Shown here: positions 17,618 to 26,671 of the stretch, in pieces | How positions within the stretch are numbered: the stretch's first letter is position 1 | Layout of the letters: every line of letters begins with the position of its first letter | Source: an uncultured Sulfitobacter sp. | GTDB lineage: Bacteria; Pseudomonadota; Alphaproteobacteria; Rhodobacterales; Rhodobacteraceae | Length of the DNA: 64,000 nucleotides | Assembly (NCBI RefSeq): GCF_947502895.1 | Contig: NZ_CANNBM010000002.1 | Coordinates: 1-64,000 of the forward strand | Reading direction: 5' to 3' | Position numbers and translations under genes: made by a program | Notes under the pieces: generated by a model | Told to the model about the DNA's origin: nothing | Databases searched by the model: none | The model's input: only the letters and a program-made list of their open reading frames with translations

Positions 17618-17887
17618 TTAGTCGCGCGGGCGGCTGCGCCAGCCCCCCCGCCTGCGCGGTGTGGCAATGCTGTGCAATCCCTCGGCCAGAACTTCGGACA
17701 TGGGGTGGCCAGCGTCCTGGCCATGTATCTGCAACAGGTTACGCATAGACGCATGGGTGTCTTTGTCACCACTCAGGCTCAACGCCCAATCCAGAAAAAT
17801 CGAGCGACACTCCGATTTCGTAATGTCTTCAATCCGGTAAGCCTCATAAATCAGGCCCTTGGGATCATCAGGTGTTGATTTATCCAT
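17618..17887 (-). CDS. Small protein downstream of glnE, unknown
   Basis: 89 residues. It begins inside the end of glnE (8-base overlap), a sign of translational coupling. The acidic, helical N-terminus (IYEAYRIEDITKSECRSIFLDWALSL) is followed by a basic C-terminus rich in arginine. No family is recognised. Its conserved-looking position suggests a real gene, but no function can be assigned. Confidence 0.7.
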   Translation of the reverse strand: MDKSTPDDPKGLIYEAYRIEDITKSECRSIFLDWALSLSGDKDTHASMRNLLQIHGQDAGHPMSEVLAEGLHSIATPRRRGGWRSRPRD

Positions 17888-20693
17888 CTGCTGTCTTTCC
17901 CTGTGCAAAGCGGCTCAGCGCAGCGGTTATGATCTGGTCCGCTTGCATATAGGTCTGTTCCAGTTGCGTCTCCAGATCCTGCGCAGTGTCGTTTTGGGCA
18001 TCTGTCGCAACTGCTTCAATCAAAAAGCTTTGTGTCGCATTGCGCAGCACATCCCCGTGCAACGGCCGCGACGACAGCAGCCGCGTGGCCGATTGTAGCG
18101 CCCAAAGCCGCGCATAGGCAGAACGCAGGGTTTGCTCGTCAGCTGCGTCCAGCAAACCTGCCGTACAGGCCGCCGCCAATCCCGATGGAATATCACGCGC
18201 GGCAATGCCACCGATCAAGGCACCCGCTTGGGCAAAAAGCTCGATATCCTGTAAACGGCCTGCTCCGATTTTGGCATCCAGAACACCATCAGGCGATTTC
18301 GCCGCAGCAATCCGCGCCCGCATATCTTTGGTATCAGTGCATACCTGCACAGTGTCATGGCCACCTGTCACGACACGCGCGCGCAATTGCTCTACCTCGT
18401 CGGCCAGCTCCTTAGGACCTGCAACAACCTGCGCGCGGGTCAGTGCCAGATGCTCCCACACCCATGCCTCATGCTGCTGGTAATTGGCAAAACTCTCCAG
18501 CGAGGTGGCCACTGGCCCCTTGTTGCCGGAGGGCCGCAGCCGCATGTCCACCTCATAGAGCCGCCCGGCTGCCATGGGCGCGCTCATCGCGGTGATCATC
18601 GCTTGGGTCAGGCGGGCATAGTATTGACGCGCCTGCAAGGGGCGCGGCCCAACAGACGCATCAACCCCGTCAGCATTATAGATCACGATCATATCAAGAT
18701 CAGATTGCGCGGTCAGCCGCCCCGCACCAAGCGACCCCATGCCGACAATCACGGCCCCCTTCCCCGGTGGCGGTCCATGCCTGCGCGAGATTTCAGCAAT
18801 AACAACAGGCCAGAGGGCGCGCAGCACTGCACGGGCCAGATCGCTATACTGCGCCCCAGCCTGCGCGCCATCAATCAGACCACGCAGATGATGTACACCA
18901 ATACGGAAATGCCATTCACGCGCCCAGATACGGGTGCTGTCCAGCTGCATTTCGTAGTCATCCAGCGCAGCCAGCCGCGCCGACAGCGCCGCGAACAGCG
19001 CGTCCTGCCCTGGCCAGTCAGCAAAGAAGTCACCACCGATCACCGCATCCAGCACACCCGCATTGCGCGACAGATGGGCGGCCAGCATCGGCGATACGGA
19101 CACAATGTTAATCAATAAATCCGCCAGTTGCGGATTGGCTTTGAGCAACGAAAACAGCTGAACCCCCGCAGGCAGCCCCGACAAAAACCCGTCAAACGCC
19201 AACAATGCCTCGTCCGGTTTATCCGCTTGTCCCAGCCGCGCCAGCAGATCAGGCTTGAGCCGCTCGAACAATGCCGCCCCCCGATCAGAGCGCAGCGCGG
19301 GATAAGAGGGCCACGCAGCCATGACATTGTCATCAAAACTGTGGGTGGTATCGGGCAGCGGTGCGGCCCCGCGCGCTTCGGTAAAGAAACCTTCGGTAAT
19401 CTCGTGAACTTCGCTCAGCCGATCCGTTAATTCGGTCTCAAGCTGTGCCACGTCCATATCCATCAGGGCCGCTATGCGCTCCATACCTTCGGGCGATTGC
19501 GGCAAACTGTGGGTCTGCGCATCGCGCACCATCTGCAACCGATGCTCAACCGTGCGGTGAAAAGTATAGTGCTCGGCTAACGTATCGGCCGCATCTTGCG
19601 GCACCCAATCTTTCTTTGCCAGTACCGCAAGCCCCTCTTTGGTGCCGCGCAGGCGCAGTTCGGGGTCGCGCCCACCCGCAATCAACTGCCGTGTCTGGGT
19701 AAAGAACTCGATCTCGCGGATGCCCCCGCGCCCCAGCTTCATATTATGACCCGGCAGCGTGATCGGCCCGCCCAGCCCCTTATGTTCGCGGATGGCAAGG
19801 CGCATATCATGCGCATCCTGAATCGCGGCAAAATCCAGATGCCTGCGCCAGACAAACGGACGCAGTGTGCGCAAAAACGCATCCCCCACCCCGATGTCAC
19901 CCGCGCAGGGGCGCGCCTTGATATAAGCTGCCCGCTCCCATGTACGGCCAAGGCTTTCGTAATATCGCTCTGCGGCCAACAGCCCCACGCAGACAGGTGT
20001 CACTGCAGGATCAGGCCGCAGCCGCAAATCGGTGCGAAAGACATACCCCTCTGCCGTGATTTCACTCAGGCTTGCGGCCATTGCGCGGGTCGCCTTGATC
20101 AGCCCTGTGCGCGCAGTGTGGAATTCTTCCGCGTCATAACGGCTTTCGTCGAATAAACAGATCAGATCAATGTCGGAGGAATAATTCAGCTCGCCTGCGC
20201 CCATCTTGCCCATCGCCAGCACTGTCATGCCCGCGCCTGTGGCAGCGTCTTCCTCGCTCATGCCGGGCAACTTGCCGCGCCGGATCTGTGCTGCCAACCC
20301 TACGCGCAAAGCTGCCTGCGCTGCGGCATCCGCATACTTTGTCAGCGCGCCAGTAACTTCCTCCAGCGACCAGACCCCGCCCAGATCTGCCAGAGCACTC
20401 AGCAGCGCCACCCGCCGCTTGCCCTGCCGCAACCCGCCATTGAGTGTGGCTGCATCCAATGCCTGCGGGGCCGCAAGTATCTCTAGCATTGCCGCCTCGG
20501 GGTCTTCCACGGCCTCCACCAGCCAATCCGCTTCCTTGATGATCAGCCCTGCCAAATAGGGGGCCAGCGCCGCCGTTCGCGTCAGCAAGGGGCGCAAAGC
20601 TGCATCAAATCGGTCCAGCGGCACGTCATCTTGCACCGCAGGTTGCGCGCGGGGACATCGTGTGAGGCGGTTCGCGAGTGTTTTATTGATCAT
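17880..20693 (-). CDS. glnE: Bifunctional glutamine synthetase adenylyltransferase/deadenylase GlnE
   Basis: 937 residues, full length. Two nucleotidyltransferase halves are visible: the first with YSSDIDLICLFD (near residue 175), the second with TAQSDLDMIVIYN (near 680), each followed by a helical GlnD-like linker domain. GlnE adenylylates glutamine synthetase when nitrogen is rich and removes AMP when nitrogen is poor, under control of PII. It is followed by a small overlapping gene. The start at 20693 has no strong ribosome site. Confidence 0.95.
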   Translation of the reverse strand: MINKTLANRLTRCPRAQPAVQDDVPLDRFDAALRPLLTRTAALAPYLAGLIIKEADWLVEAVEDPEAAMLEILAAPQALDAATLNGGLRQGKRRVALLSALADLGGVWSLEEVTGALTKYADAAAQAALRVGLAAQIRRGKLPGMSEEDAATGAGMTVLAMGKMGAGELNYSSDIDLICLFDESRYDAEEFHTARTGLIKATRAMAASLSEITAEGYVFRTDLRLRPDPAVTPVCVGLLAAERYYESLGRTWERAAYIKARPCAGDIGVGDAFLRTLRPFVWRRHLDFAAIQDAHDMRLAIREHKGLGGPITLPGHNMKLGRGGIREIEFFTQTRQLIAGGRDPELRLRGTKEGLAVLAKKDWVPQDAADTLAEHYTFHRTVEHRLQMVRDAQTHSLPQSPEGMERIAALMDMDVAQLETELTDRLSEVHEITEGFFTEARGAAPLPDTTHSFDDNVMAAWPSYPALRSDRGAALFERLKPDLLARLGQADKPDEALLAFDGFLSGLPAGVQLFSLLKANPQLADLLINIVSVSPMLAAHLSRNAGVLDAVIGGDFFADWPGQDALFAALSARLAALDDYEMQLDSTRIWAREWHFRIGVHHLRGLIDGAQAGAQYSDLARAVLRALWPVVIAEISRRHGPPPGKGAVIVGMGSLGAGRLTAQSDLDMIVIYNADGVDASVGPRPLQARQYYARLTQAMITAMSAPMAAGRLYEVDMRLRPSGNKGPVATSLESFANYQQHEAWVWEHLALTRAQVVAGPKELADEVEQLRARVVTGGHDTVQVCTDTKDMRARIAAAKSPDGVLDAKIGAGRLQDIELFAQAGALIGGIAARDIPSGLAAACTAGLLDAADEQTLRSAYARLWALQSATRLLSSRPLHGDVLRNATQSFLIEAVATDAQNDTAQDLETQLEQTYMQADQIITAALSRFAQGKTADG

Positions 20694-20934
20694 ACACCAC
20701 AGTTGCGCGCCAAACTGACGGCGTCAATCGCTTGCAGTATGAAATACTAAGGCAACTAACCCCCTGATTTCCAATATCTAATCAAAATAATGTAAATATC
20801 ATTCACATAAACCCTTGCAAAATTATCCGCCATCACCAAATTGTATGATGTGAAAGGGATTTACATTACCAACCTTTCTCCGGTGAAGCGCCCCACCTAC
20901 GGCGGCAGCACACCGCCATTCCGAGGGGACGATA
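20694..20934. promoter_or_regulatory. AT-rich promoter region with two matched palindromes
   Basis: This region separates divergent glnE and the DUF2852 gene and is clearly richer in A+T than its surroundings. It contains two 20-bp elements at 20789-20808 and 20848-20867 in opposite orientation with 17 of 20 identical bases. Each is itself an imperfect palindrome of the form ATGTRAAW-N3-WTTYACAT. The layout is that of a pair of sites for one dimeric regulator. The regulator is unknown. Confidence 0.6.
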
Positions 20935-21360
20935 ATGACGACAATAACTGACACAGCCTACACCGCCCGAACCGAAACACGCGACAACTGGTTCGTCCGC
21001 TCCGAGCAATGGCTCGATGCGCGCGGCAAAGGCGCATGGATCGCGGCGATGGTTCTGGGTTTCATCTTTTTCTGGCCCGTTGGTCTCGCACTTCTTGCAT
21101 ATATGATCTGGAGCAAACGCATGTTTTCAAAATCTTCCCGCTGCAATGGCCGCTCAATGGGCCGCCAGATGGCAATGGCCCGCCCCACAGGCAACACGGC
21201 GTTTGACGCCTACAAGGCAGACACCCTGCGCCGCCTTGAAGAAGAGCAAGACAGCTTCGAGACATTCCTTGAGCGTCTGCGCGCCGCCAAAGACAAGTCC
21301 GAGTTCGACGCCTTTATGGACGAACGTGCCACCCGCAAGGATGACACCGCAGAGGCATAA
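20935..21360 (+). CDS. DUF2852 family membrane protein
   Basis: 141 residues. One strong membrane helix (about 35-60, AAMVLGFIFFWPVGLALLAYMIW) is followed by a basic linker and an acidic helical tail (FDAYKADTLRRLEEEQDSFETFLERLR). This pattern matches the DUF2852 family of alphaproteobacteria. GAGGGG precedes the ATG. Function is unknown. The two matched palindromes upstream suggest tight regulation. A hairpin follows before the RDD gene. Confidence 0.85.
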   Translation: MTTITDTAYTARTETRDNWFVRSEQWLDARGKGAWIAAMVLGFIFFWPVGLALLAYMIWSKRMFSKSSRCNGRSMGRQMAMARPTGNTAFDAYKADTLRRLEEEQDSFETFLERLRAAKDKSEFDAFMDERATRKDDTAEA

Positions 21361-21387
21361 CCGACCTGTGCGCGCTTGACAGCCGCC

Positions 21388-21416
21388 CTGCGCCCTCCCA
21401 CATCGGGAGGGCGTTT
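21388..21416 (+). terminator. Hairpin terminator after the DUF2852 gene
   Basis: CGCCCTCCC and GGGAGGGCG pair perfectly around a 4-base loop and are followed by TTTCC. The short T run makes it a moderate terminator or attenuator between the DUF2852 and RDD genes. Confidence 0.6.
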
Positions 21417-21441
21417 CCATCCCAACCACCGAGAGACTGCA

Positions 21442-21867
21442 ATGACCCCTGATCCCGAACTCCAGCCACAATTCTATGACGGCGTCCCGACCAAGCGGTT
21501 GCTGGCATGGGGTGTGGATACTCTTGTCACAGTTGTCCTGACGCTGGTGGTGATCCCGTTTACGGCCTTTATCGGCCTTTTCTTCTTGCCACTTTTGTAT
21601 CTCTTGCTGGGCTTTGCCTACCGCACTGTGACCCTTTCGCGCAGTTCGGCTACATGGGGCATGCAGCTCATGGCGATTGAGCTGCGCACCCGCGATGATA
21701 ACCGGTTTGATCTGCCAACCGCCTTTCTGCACACCGCAGGTTACACGGTCTCATTGGCGATGCCTCTGCTGCAGCTGATTTCAATCGTTTTGATGCTCAG
21801 CACAGAACGGCGTCAGGGTCTTAGCGATCATGTACTGGGTACAGTTGCACTGAACCGCCGCGCCTGA
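21442..21867 (+). CDS. RDD family membrane protein
   Basis: 141 residues with three hydrophobic segments. It has the RDD-type opening (PTKRLLAWGVDTL) and TWGMQLMAIELRT, a hallmark of the family. RDD proteins are integral inner-membrane proteins, some linked to ion transport, mostly undefined. The ATG at 21442 follows a GAGAGAC site. It comes after the hairpin behind the DUF2852 gene and before bpt. Confidence 0.85.
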   Translation: MTPDPELQPQFYDGVPTKRLLAWGVDTLVTVVLTLVVIPFTAFIGLFFLPLLYLLLGFAYRTVTLSRSSATWGMQLMAIELRTRDDNRFDLPTAFLHTAGYTVSLAMPLLQLISIVLMLSTERRQGLSDHVLGTVALNRRA

Positions 21868-21972
21868 CCTTTCTGCGCGTTTTACATCTAACCTTTTGCG
21901 CATAAGTGACTTTAGGGTTTGACCCTGTGCGCGCCCACGTTACGATGCGCAAACACACAGCCGGATTTCTAC

Positions 21973-22794
21973 ATGCGTCACTCGCTTCCCATTGCGCCGC
22001 AGTTCTATGTAACAGCGCCCCAGCCCTGCCCCTATCTTGACGGGCGGATGGAACGGAAGTTGTTCACAGCCCTGCAAGGCGACAATGCGGAAAAGCTCAA
22101 CAACAGCCTGTCAGCTCAGGGCTTCCGCCGCAGCCAGAATGTGCTGTACCGGCCATCCTGTGCTGATTGCTCGTCGTGCCTCTCCGCGCGCATAGACGTG
22201 GCCAAATTCAAACCGAGCAAGAGCCAGCGGCGCACAGTGCGCCGCAACAACGGTCTCAGGCGTCGTGCTACGTCCCCTTGGGCAACCGAAGCACAATATG
22301 ACCTGTTCCGCCGGTATCTCGACACCCGCCATGCAGACGGCGGCATGGCCGATATGGATGTCTTCGAATTCGCCGCCATGATCGAAGAAACACCGATCCG
22401 CAGCCGCGTGATTGAATATGCTGACCGAGAAAACGGGGATTTGATCGGCGTGTGCCTGACGGACGTGCTCGCAGACGGGGTAAGTATGGTCTACTCGTTC
22501 TATACCCCCGACCGCCCACAAGACGGCTTGGGCAACTACATCATTCTGGATCATATCGAGATCGCCCGCGCCGCAGGCCTGCCGTACGTCTATCTCGGCT
22601 ATTGGGTCCCCGGCAGCCAAAAGATGGGCTACAAGGCCAAATTTTCCGGACTTGAGGTCTTTATGGGCGGCCAATGGCACCCCATGCGTGACCCCGATGC
22701 ATTCGAGATGGACCCGCATCCCCTCAACAATGATCCCATCGCCGAGCAGGTTGCAAACATCTCCCTTCCGGATATGTCCCCCAACCGTAGTTGA
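21973..22794 (+). CDS. bpt: Aspartate/glutamate leucyltransferase
   Basis: 273 residues matching bacterial ATE-type aminoacyl transferases: FYVTAPQPCPYLDGRMERKL at the start, the CxxC-like SCADCSSCLSARI (about 56-68), and YVYLGYWVPGSQKMGYKAKF near the end. Bpt transfers leucine from Leu-tRNA to N-terminal Asp or Glu, marking proteins for ClpS/ClpAP degradation by the N-degron pathway. The ATG at 21973 fits the family; the frame extends upstream but without similarity. Confidence 0.9.
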   Translation: MRHSLPIAPQFYVTAPQPCPYLDGRMERKLFTALQGDNAEKLNNSLSAQGFRRSQNVLYRPSCADCSSCLSARIDVAKFKPSKSQRRTVRRNNGLRRRATSPWATEAQYDLFRRYLDTRHADGGMADMDVFEFAAMIEETPIRSRVIEYADRENGDLIGVCLTDVLADGVSMVYSFYTPDRPQDGLGNYIILDHIEIARAAGLPYVYLGYWVPGSQKMGYKAKFSGLEVFMGGQWHPMRDPDAFEMDPHPLNNDPIAEQVANISLPDMSPNRS

Positions 22795-22805
22795 CCCTCG
22801 GCAGG

Positions 22806-23024
22806 CTACTTGCCCGAGGCAATCAAACCACGGATTTTCACAGCCTTCTCGAAGTGATCCAGCTCGTGGGTCTCGATCCACCAGCGCGCAGCCTCCATCA
22901 GCACTGCAGGATCATCATTGTGGTTTTTGAAAAACGCATAGAACGACAGTCCCACACCCTCCCCCTTTTGCGCGATTTTGGCATCGCACACAGCAATAGC
23001 TTTCGCTCTCAAACTATCCCGCAT
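22806..23024 (-). CDS. Small soluble protein, probably DUF6500
   Basis: 72 residues from ATG at 23024 (MRDSLRAKAIAV). Helical and charged, with GEGVGLSFYAFFKNHNDDP and WWIETHELDHFEKAVKI segments that I associate with the DUF6500 family. It is convergent with bpt, 11 bases away. Function unknown; the family assignment is from memory of the pattern. Confidence 0.65.
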   Translation of the reverse strand: MRDSLRAKAIAVCDAKIAQKGEGVGLSFYAFFKNHNDDPAVLMEAARWWIETHELDHFEKAVKIRGLIASGK

Positions 23025-23140
23025 TCCTTGTCCCTCCCTGCCTTCACAGCCCACGGGGCAGATAGCCACGCTCACTAATCCGCTTCTTTATTTTTCCCCT
23101 AAACTCAATCCCGCACTCACCGCCCGCGCCACCGGTAGCA

Positions 23141-23174
23141 AACGAAAAAGGGCGCCCGCCACCGAACGCCCTTT
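23141..23174 (-). terminator. Terminator of the TRAP transporter operon
   Basis: Perfect arms AAAGGGCG and CGCCCTTT, read on the minus strand, followed by further T residues (CCCTTTTTCG). It lies just after the stop of the TRAP large permease gene. Confidence 0.8.
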
Positions 23175-23195
23175 CACATTTCTATTTCACGCAGC

Positions 23196-25547
23196 TTACG
23201 GGATCAGATCAGGAATGATCGTCACAATCGCAGGGAAGAACCACAAGATTGCCAATCCCGCCACCTGGATCAAAACAAACGGTATGATCCCGCGGTAGAT
23301 ATGCTGCGTCGTCACACTCGGCGGAGCGACCCCGCGCAGATAGAACAGCGCAAAGCCGAACGGCGGCGTCAGGAAGGACGTCTGCAAGTTCACCGCGATC
23401 ATGATTGTCACCCACTTGGGGTCAAACGAACCGCCATAAATCACCGGACCCACGATTGGCACGACGATGTAGATGATCTCGAGGAAATCCAGAACAAAGC
23501 CAAGGACAAACAACACCAGCATGACGATCAGGAAGACCTTCATCTCGTTGTCAAAGGACTTCAGGAACTGCTGGATGTAATGCTCGCCGCCAAAGCTGAT
23601 GACCACAAGGTTCAGCAACTGTGAGCCGATGAGGATCGTAAACACCATCGACGTCACTTTGGCCGTCTCGCGCACAACAGGCGTCAGAACACCGTTGGTG
23701 AACAAGATCCAGCAGCTGAACAGCAGGCCAAACACCGCATAGAGGTAGGCACCATAAGCGACGAAGAAGGCCACCCAGTTTTCGAAACCCACATCATCCT
23801 GATTGATGCGCAGATCGAAATTCACGCCCACGAGGATACAGATGATGATTGCCAGCGTGGACCAGATAATCACCTTCGGCGAACGGTCCAGATCCTTGAG
23901 CTTGCGATAAGCCGCCAGCATGATCGCGCCCCCCGCCCCTAGTGCCGCAGCGGGTGTCGGGTTGGTAATACCACCAAGGATGGAGCCCAACACAGCAACG
24001 ATCAGAACCAGCGGTGGGAACACCACTCGGATCAGCTCGTTCTTGGCGCATAGTTTCACGCCGTAGACCACACCGTACATGACCGCGACAAAGGGCAGTG
24101 CCATCAGCACAACCATCGTGCCAGGCGAAGTTGTTGGCCCTACCAGAAGGATATCAACCAGCAGCAGCAGCACCACACCAATACCACCAATAAGCAAAGG
24201 CTTGGTATCTGATGACGGCGATACACCGCGCGCAGTTGTCATGATCAGCGCCAGCAGGATCATCATGATCGCAACGCCCGTCCCGATCGGGGCAGCACCG
24301 TCGATCTTCGCCTGCTGAGCCGCAGCAAAATCTTCATCCGACAGCTTTTCACTCGCAGCAAGGCCGCCTGCGTCTTCGATTACCTGCTGTTGCTGCAATG
24401 CAAGGTCCCAGCGCTCTTGGCCGTGCAGTTCGATCATCGCCGCCTTACACTCGTCACCTACATTGGTACGCAGCGTGGCGCTTTCACCAATGTCCGAGAA
24501 ACTGGAAATGCGGGTGTCCTGACTGCCAACCATTCCCAGATTACCCAGAAAGATCGTGCCGACAATGATAAGCACGGGCGCGCCGACAAACCACGTGAAC
24601 GCTTCATTCCGCGTCACAGGCTCGGAGTTGGTAGAGCCAAGCTCAACCGCCGGTGCTTTGCTGGGGTTCACCATCGCGTAGCCAAAGGCATAAAGCGCAT
24701 AGAGCAGCGCCAGCATGATACCGGGCAACAAGGCCGCCTGAAACAAGGTACCAACGGATACAACAGCAGGCTCGCCCAAATAGGTCAAAGCATCCGTACA
24801 GCCCAGCGAGGATGCCCGCGCCTCTTGCGCCGAGGAGTACAAATCCCCCGCCAGCGTACCCAACAAAACAATCACGATAGAGGGCGGAATGATCTGCCCC
24901 AAAGTGCCAGAGGCCGCGATGACCCCTGTTGCCAGTTCAGGCGAATAGTTGTTGCGCAACATCGTGGGCAGCGCCAGCAGACCCATGGTCACGACGGTTG
25001 CACCCACAATACCGGTGGAGGCCGCAAGGAATGCCCCCACAACCACAACAGACACTGCCAGACCGCCAGGCAACGGGCCAAATACTTTGGCCATCGACGT
25101 CAACAAATCATTGGCGATCTTGGAGCGCTCCAGCGTGATGCCCATCAGAACGAACATCAAAACAGCCAACAGCGTCTCGATGGACTGGCCCGCCAGAACA
25201 CGCTCGTTCATGCGGTTCACAACGAATGATACGTTCCGGTCCAGTGCAACTTCCCAACCAGATGGGAAGACAGGCTCGGCGATACGGGCAAGTTCGGGGT
25301 ATCGGAAGACCGATATCGTGTCTTCCTTGATGCCGGAGTTGACCAAGGCGCGATACGCCTCCGAAGAGGTATCAATCGCTTGGTGGATCAGCAAACCCGC
25401 GCTGTCCATTGCCGCGATGATCGCAAATGAAATCATACCCGCGCCACCGATGGCAAAGGCCACCGGAAAGCCCGACAAAATGCCGCCGAAGAGACAAATG
25501 AATACGATGATCAGGCCGACCTCGACCCCGTCTAGACCAAAAAACAT
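23196..25547 (-). CDS. TRAP transporter large permease subunit (FcbT3/DctM type)
   Basis: 783 residues, far longer than a standard DctM (about 430). Typical DctM motifs are at both ends: GFPVAFAIGGAGM near residue 26 and LGQIIPPSIVIVLLG near 215, with LDFLEIIYIVVPI and LTPPFGFALFYLRG near the C-terminus. The excess lies in a soluble insert after the second helix (about 55-125) and a long insert around 345-520 made of a soluble stretch and extra helices. It matches the mannitol/chloroaromatic-type TRAP branch. The large subunit is the sodium-driven transport channel. It overlaps the small subunit gene by one base (TGATG). Confidence 0.88.
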   Translation of the reverse strand: MFFGLDGVEVGLIIVFICLFGGILSGFPVAFAIGGAGMISFAIIAAMDSAGLLIHQAIDTSSEAYRALVNSGIKEDTISVFRYPELARIAEPVFPSGWEVALDRNVSFVVNRMNERVLAGQSIETLLAVLMFVLMGITLERSKIANDLLTSMAKVFGPLPGGLAVSVVVVGAFLAASTGIVGATVVTMGLLALPTMLRNNYSPELATGVIAASGTLGQIIPPSIVIVLLGTLAGDLYSSAQEARASSLGCTDALTYLGEPAVVSVGTLFQAALLPGIMLALLYALYAFGYAMVNPSKAPAVELGSTNSEPVTRNEAFTWFVGAPVLIIVGTIFLGNLGMVGSQDTRISSFSDIGESATLRTNVGDECKAAMIELHGQERWDLALQQQQVIEDAGGLAASEKLSDEDFAAAQQAKIDGAAPIGTGVAIMMILLALIMTTARGVSPSSDTKPLLIGGIGVVLLLLVDILLVGPTTSPGTMVVLMALPFVAVMYGVVYGVKLCAKNELIRVVFPPLVLIVAVLGSILGGITNPTPAAALGAGGAIMLAAYRKLKDLDRSPKVIIWSTLAIIICILVGVNFDLRINQDDVGFENWVAFFVAYGAYLYAVFGLLFSCWILFTNGVLTPVVRETAKVTSMVFTILIGSQLLNLVVISFGGEHYIQQFLKSFDNEMKVFLIVMLVLFVLGFVLDFLEIIYIVVPIVGPVIYGGSFDPKWVTIMIAVNLQTSFLTPPFGFALFYLRGVAPPSVTTQHIYRGIIPFVLIQVAGLAILWFFPAIVTIIPDLIP

Positions 25548-26515
25548 CAGTGTGTTCCCTCATAGGCTTCTTCACCCTCGCCAAGTGTATCCTTGTCGAG
25601 ATATTTACCTTCGCTCTCCTCGCCCTCGCGCAGTTCGCACCATGAGCGGTAGAAGAGTGCAATCGCCTGCAGCATCACCAGCGCGCAGAACATGCACAGC
25701 AGGACTTTGAACAGGAAATAGCCGTTAAAGCCGTTGGGCGAGAAACCGATGGTCTCTACGTTCCACTTCAGCACCCGCGCTTTGCGCAACAACAACTCAA
25801 GGCTGTCCGAGGCCGACGGGTTCGGCGTCACCAGATGGCGCCAGAGAAAGTACCAGCCGTACATCCATGTGACCAATGCAAAAGGCATCATGAAGAAGAC
25901 TGCGCCAAACATATCGACGATCTTTTTGGTACGGAATTTTGCACCCGCGTAGAACAGATCAACCCTTACGTGACCGCCCTGTACAAAGGTGTAACTTACA
26001 CAAAGACACACGACCAAAGCGTTGAACAGCTTCAGTTCTTCGGCAAACCAGCTGATGTCGAATTGTAGCGGAATACCAAACCCGATGGAGATGTCGGGCC
26101 GTGTGAAAATACGCTGCATGAAAACGATGATGATCTGCTGGATCACCATGATAAGGCCCGCCCATGCGAACAGCCGCCCCATCGTATTGCCGAAACCCTC
26201 AAGCCCTCGCACCATGGCCCACATGAATTCGCGCTTGCGAATGCCCACAATGGTCAGCACGACCAAGGATGTCGCCAGCACAAAGAACAGCTCGACCGAG
26301 CCACCATAATAGATAAAGCGCATCATGGCCTGTGGATCGGCCCAGTTGAGCCACATTCCGGGGTTCAGGATGGCGGCGAAAAAGTTGTAGAAAGCCTCCA
26401 GCACATTACCGGTGATAAACTGGACCATCCCACTGTCTTGGAATTTATCAAGACAGCTGAGCTTTGCGCCCTCAGCTGCGCGGAAAAATCCCGAACATAC
26501 AATATCGTCTGCCAT
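25547..26515 (-). CDS. TRAP transporter small permease subunit (FcbT2/DctQ type)
   Basis: 322 residues, longer than classical DctQ (about 160-200). The C-terminal half carries the DctQ four-helix pattern with HVRVDLFY, the conserved family motif; the N-terminal half adds further helices. The small subunit pairs with the large permease and receives the binding protein. The ATG at 26515 is preferred (MADDIVCSG); an upstream extension to 26539 has no support. It is separated from the binding protein gene by a strong hairpin. Confidence 0.85.
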   Translation of the reverse strand: MADDIVCSGFFRAAEGAKLSCLDKFQDSGMVQFITGNVLEAFYNFFAAILNPGMWLNWADPQAMMRFIYYGGSVELFFVLATSLVVLTIVGIRKREFMWAMVRGLEGFGNTMGRLFAWAGLIMVIQQIIIVFMQRIFTRPDISIGFGIPLQFDISWFAEELKLFNALVVCLCVSYTFVQGGHVRVDLFYAGAKFRTKKIVDMFGAVFFMMPFALVTWMYGWYFLWRHLVTPNPSASDSLELLLRKARVLKWNVETIGFSPNGFNGYFLFKVLLCMFCALVMLQAIALFYRSWCELREGEESEGKYLDKDTLGEGEEAYEGTH

Positions 26516-26625
26516 GTATCCCCTCCCCAGGTCGCGCATTGTTGCGCGTATCTCGTGCGCCGGTCTGGCGCTTGCGTCTTCTACGCTTGTGCGGCAGCTG
26601 CTCTGCCACTTCTTTGATATGGATC

Positions 26626-26653
26626 AAGGGCCGCGCAAACCGGCGCGGCCCTT
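26626..26653 (-). terminator. Intergenic hairpin between TRAP binding protein and permease genes
   Basis: Perfect 11-bp arms AAGGGCCGCGC and GCGCGGCCCTT around a 6-base loop, with no long T run. Such hairpins downstream of binding-protein genes commonly stabilise the upstream mRNA or reduce read-through, so that more binding protein than permease is made. Confidence 0.65.
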
Positions 26654-26671
26654 GTCCTGTTGGTATCGTTC

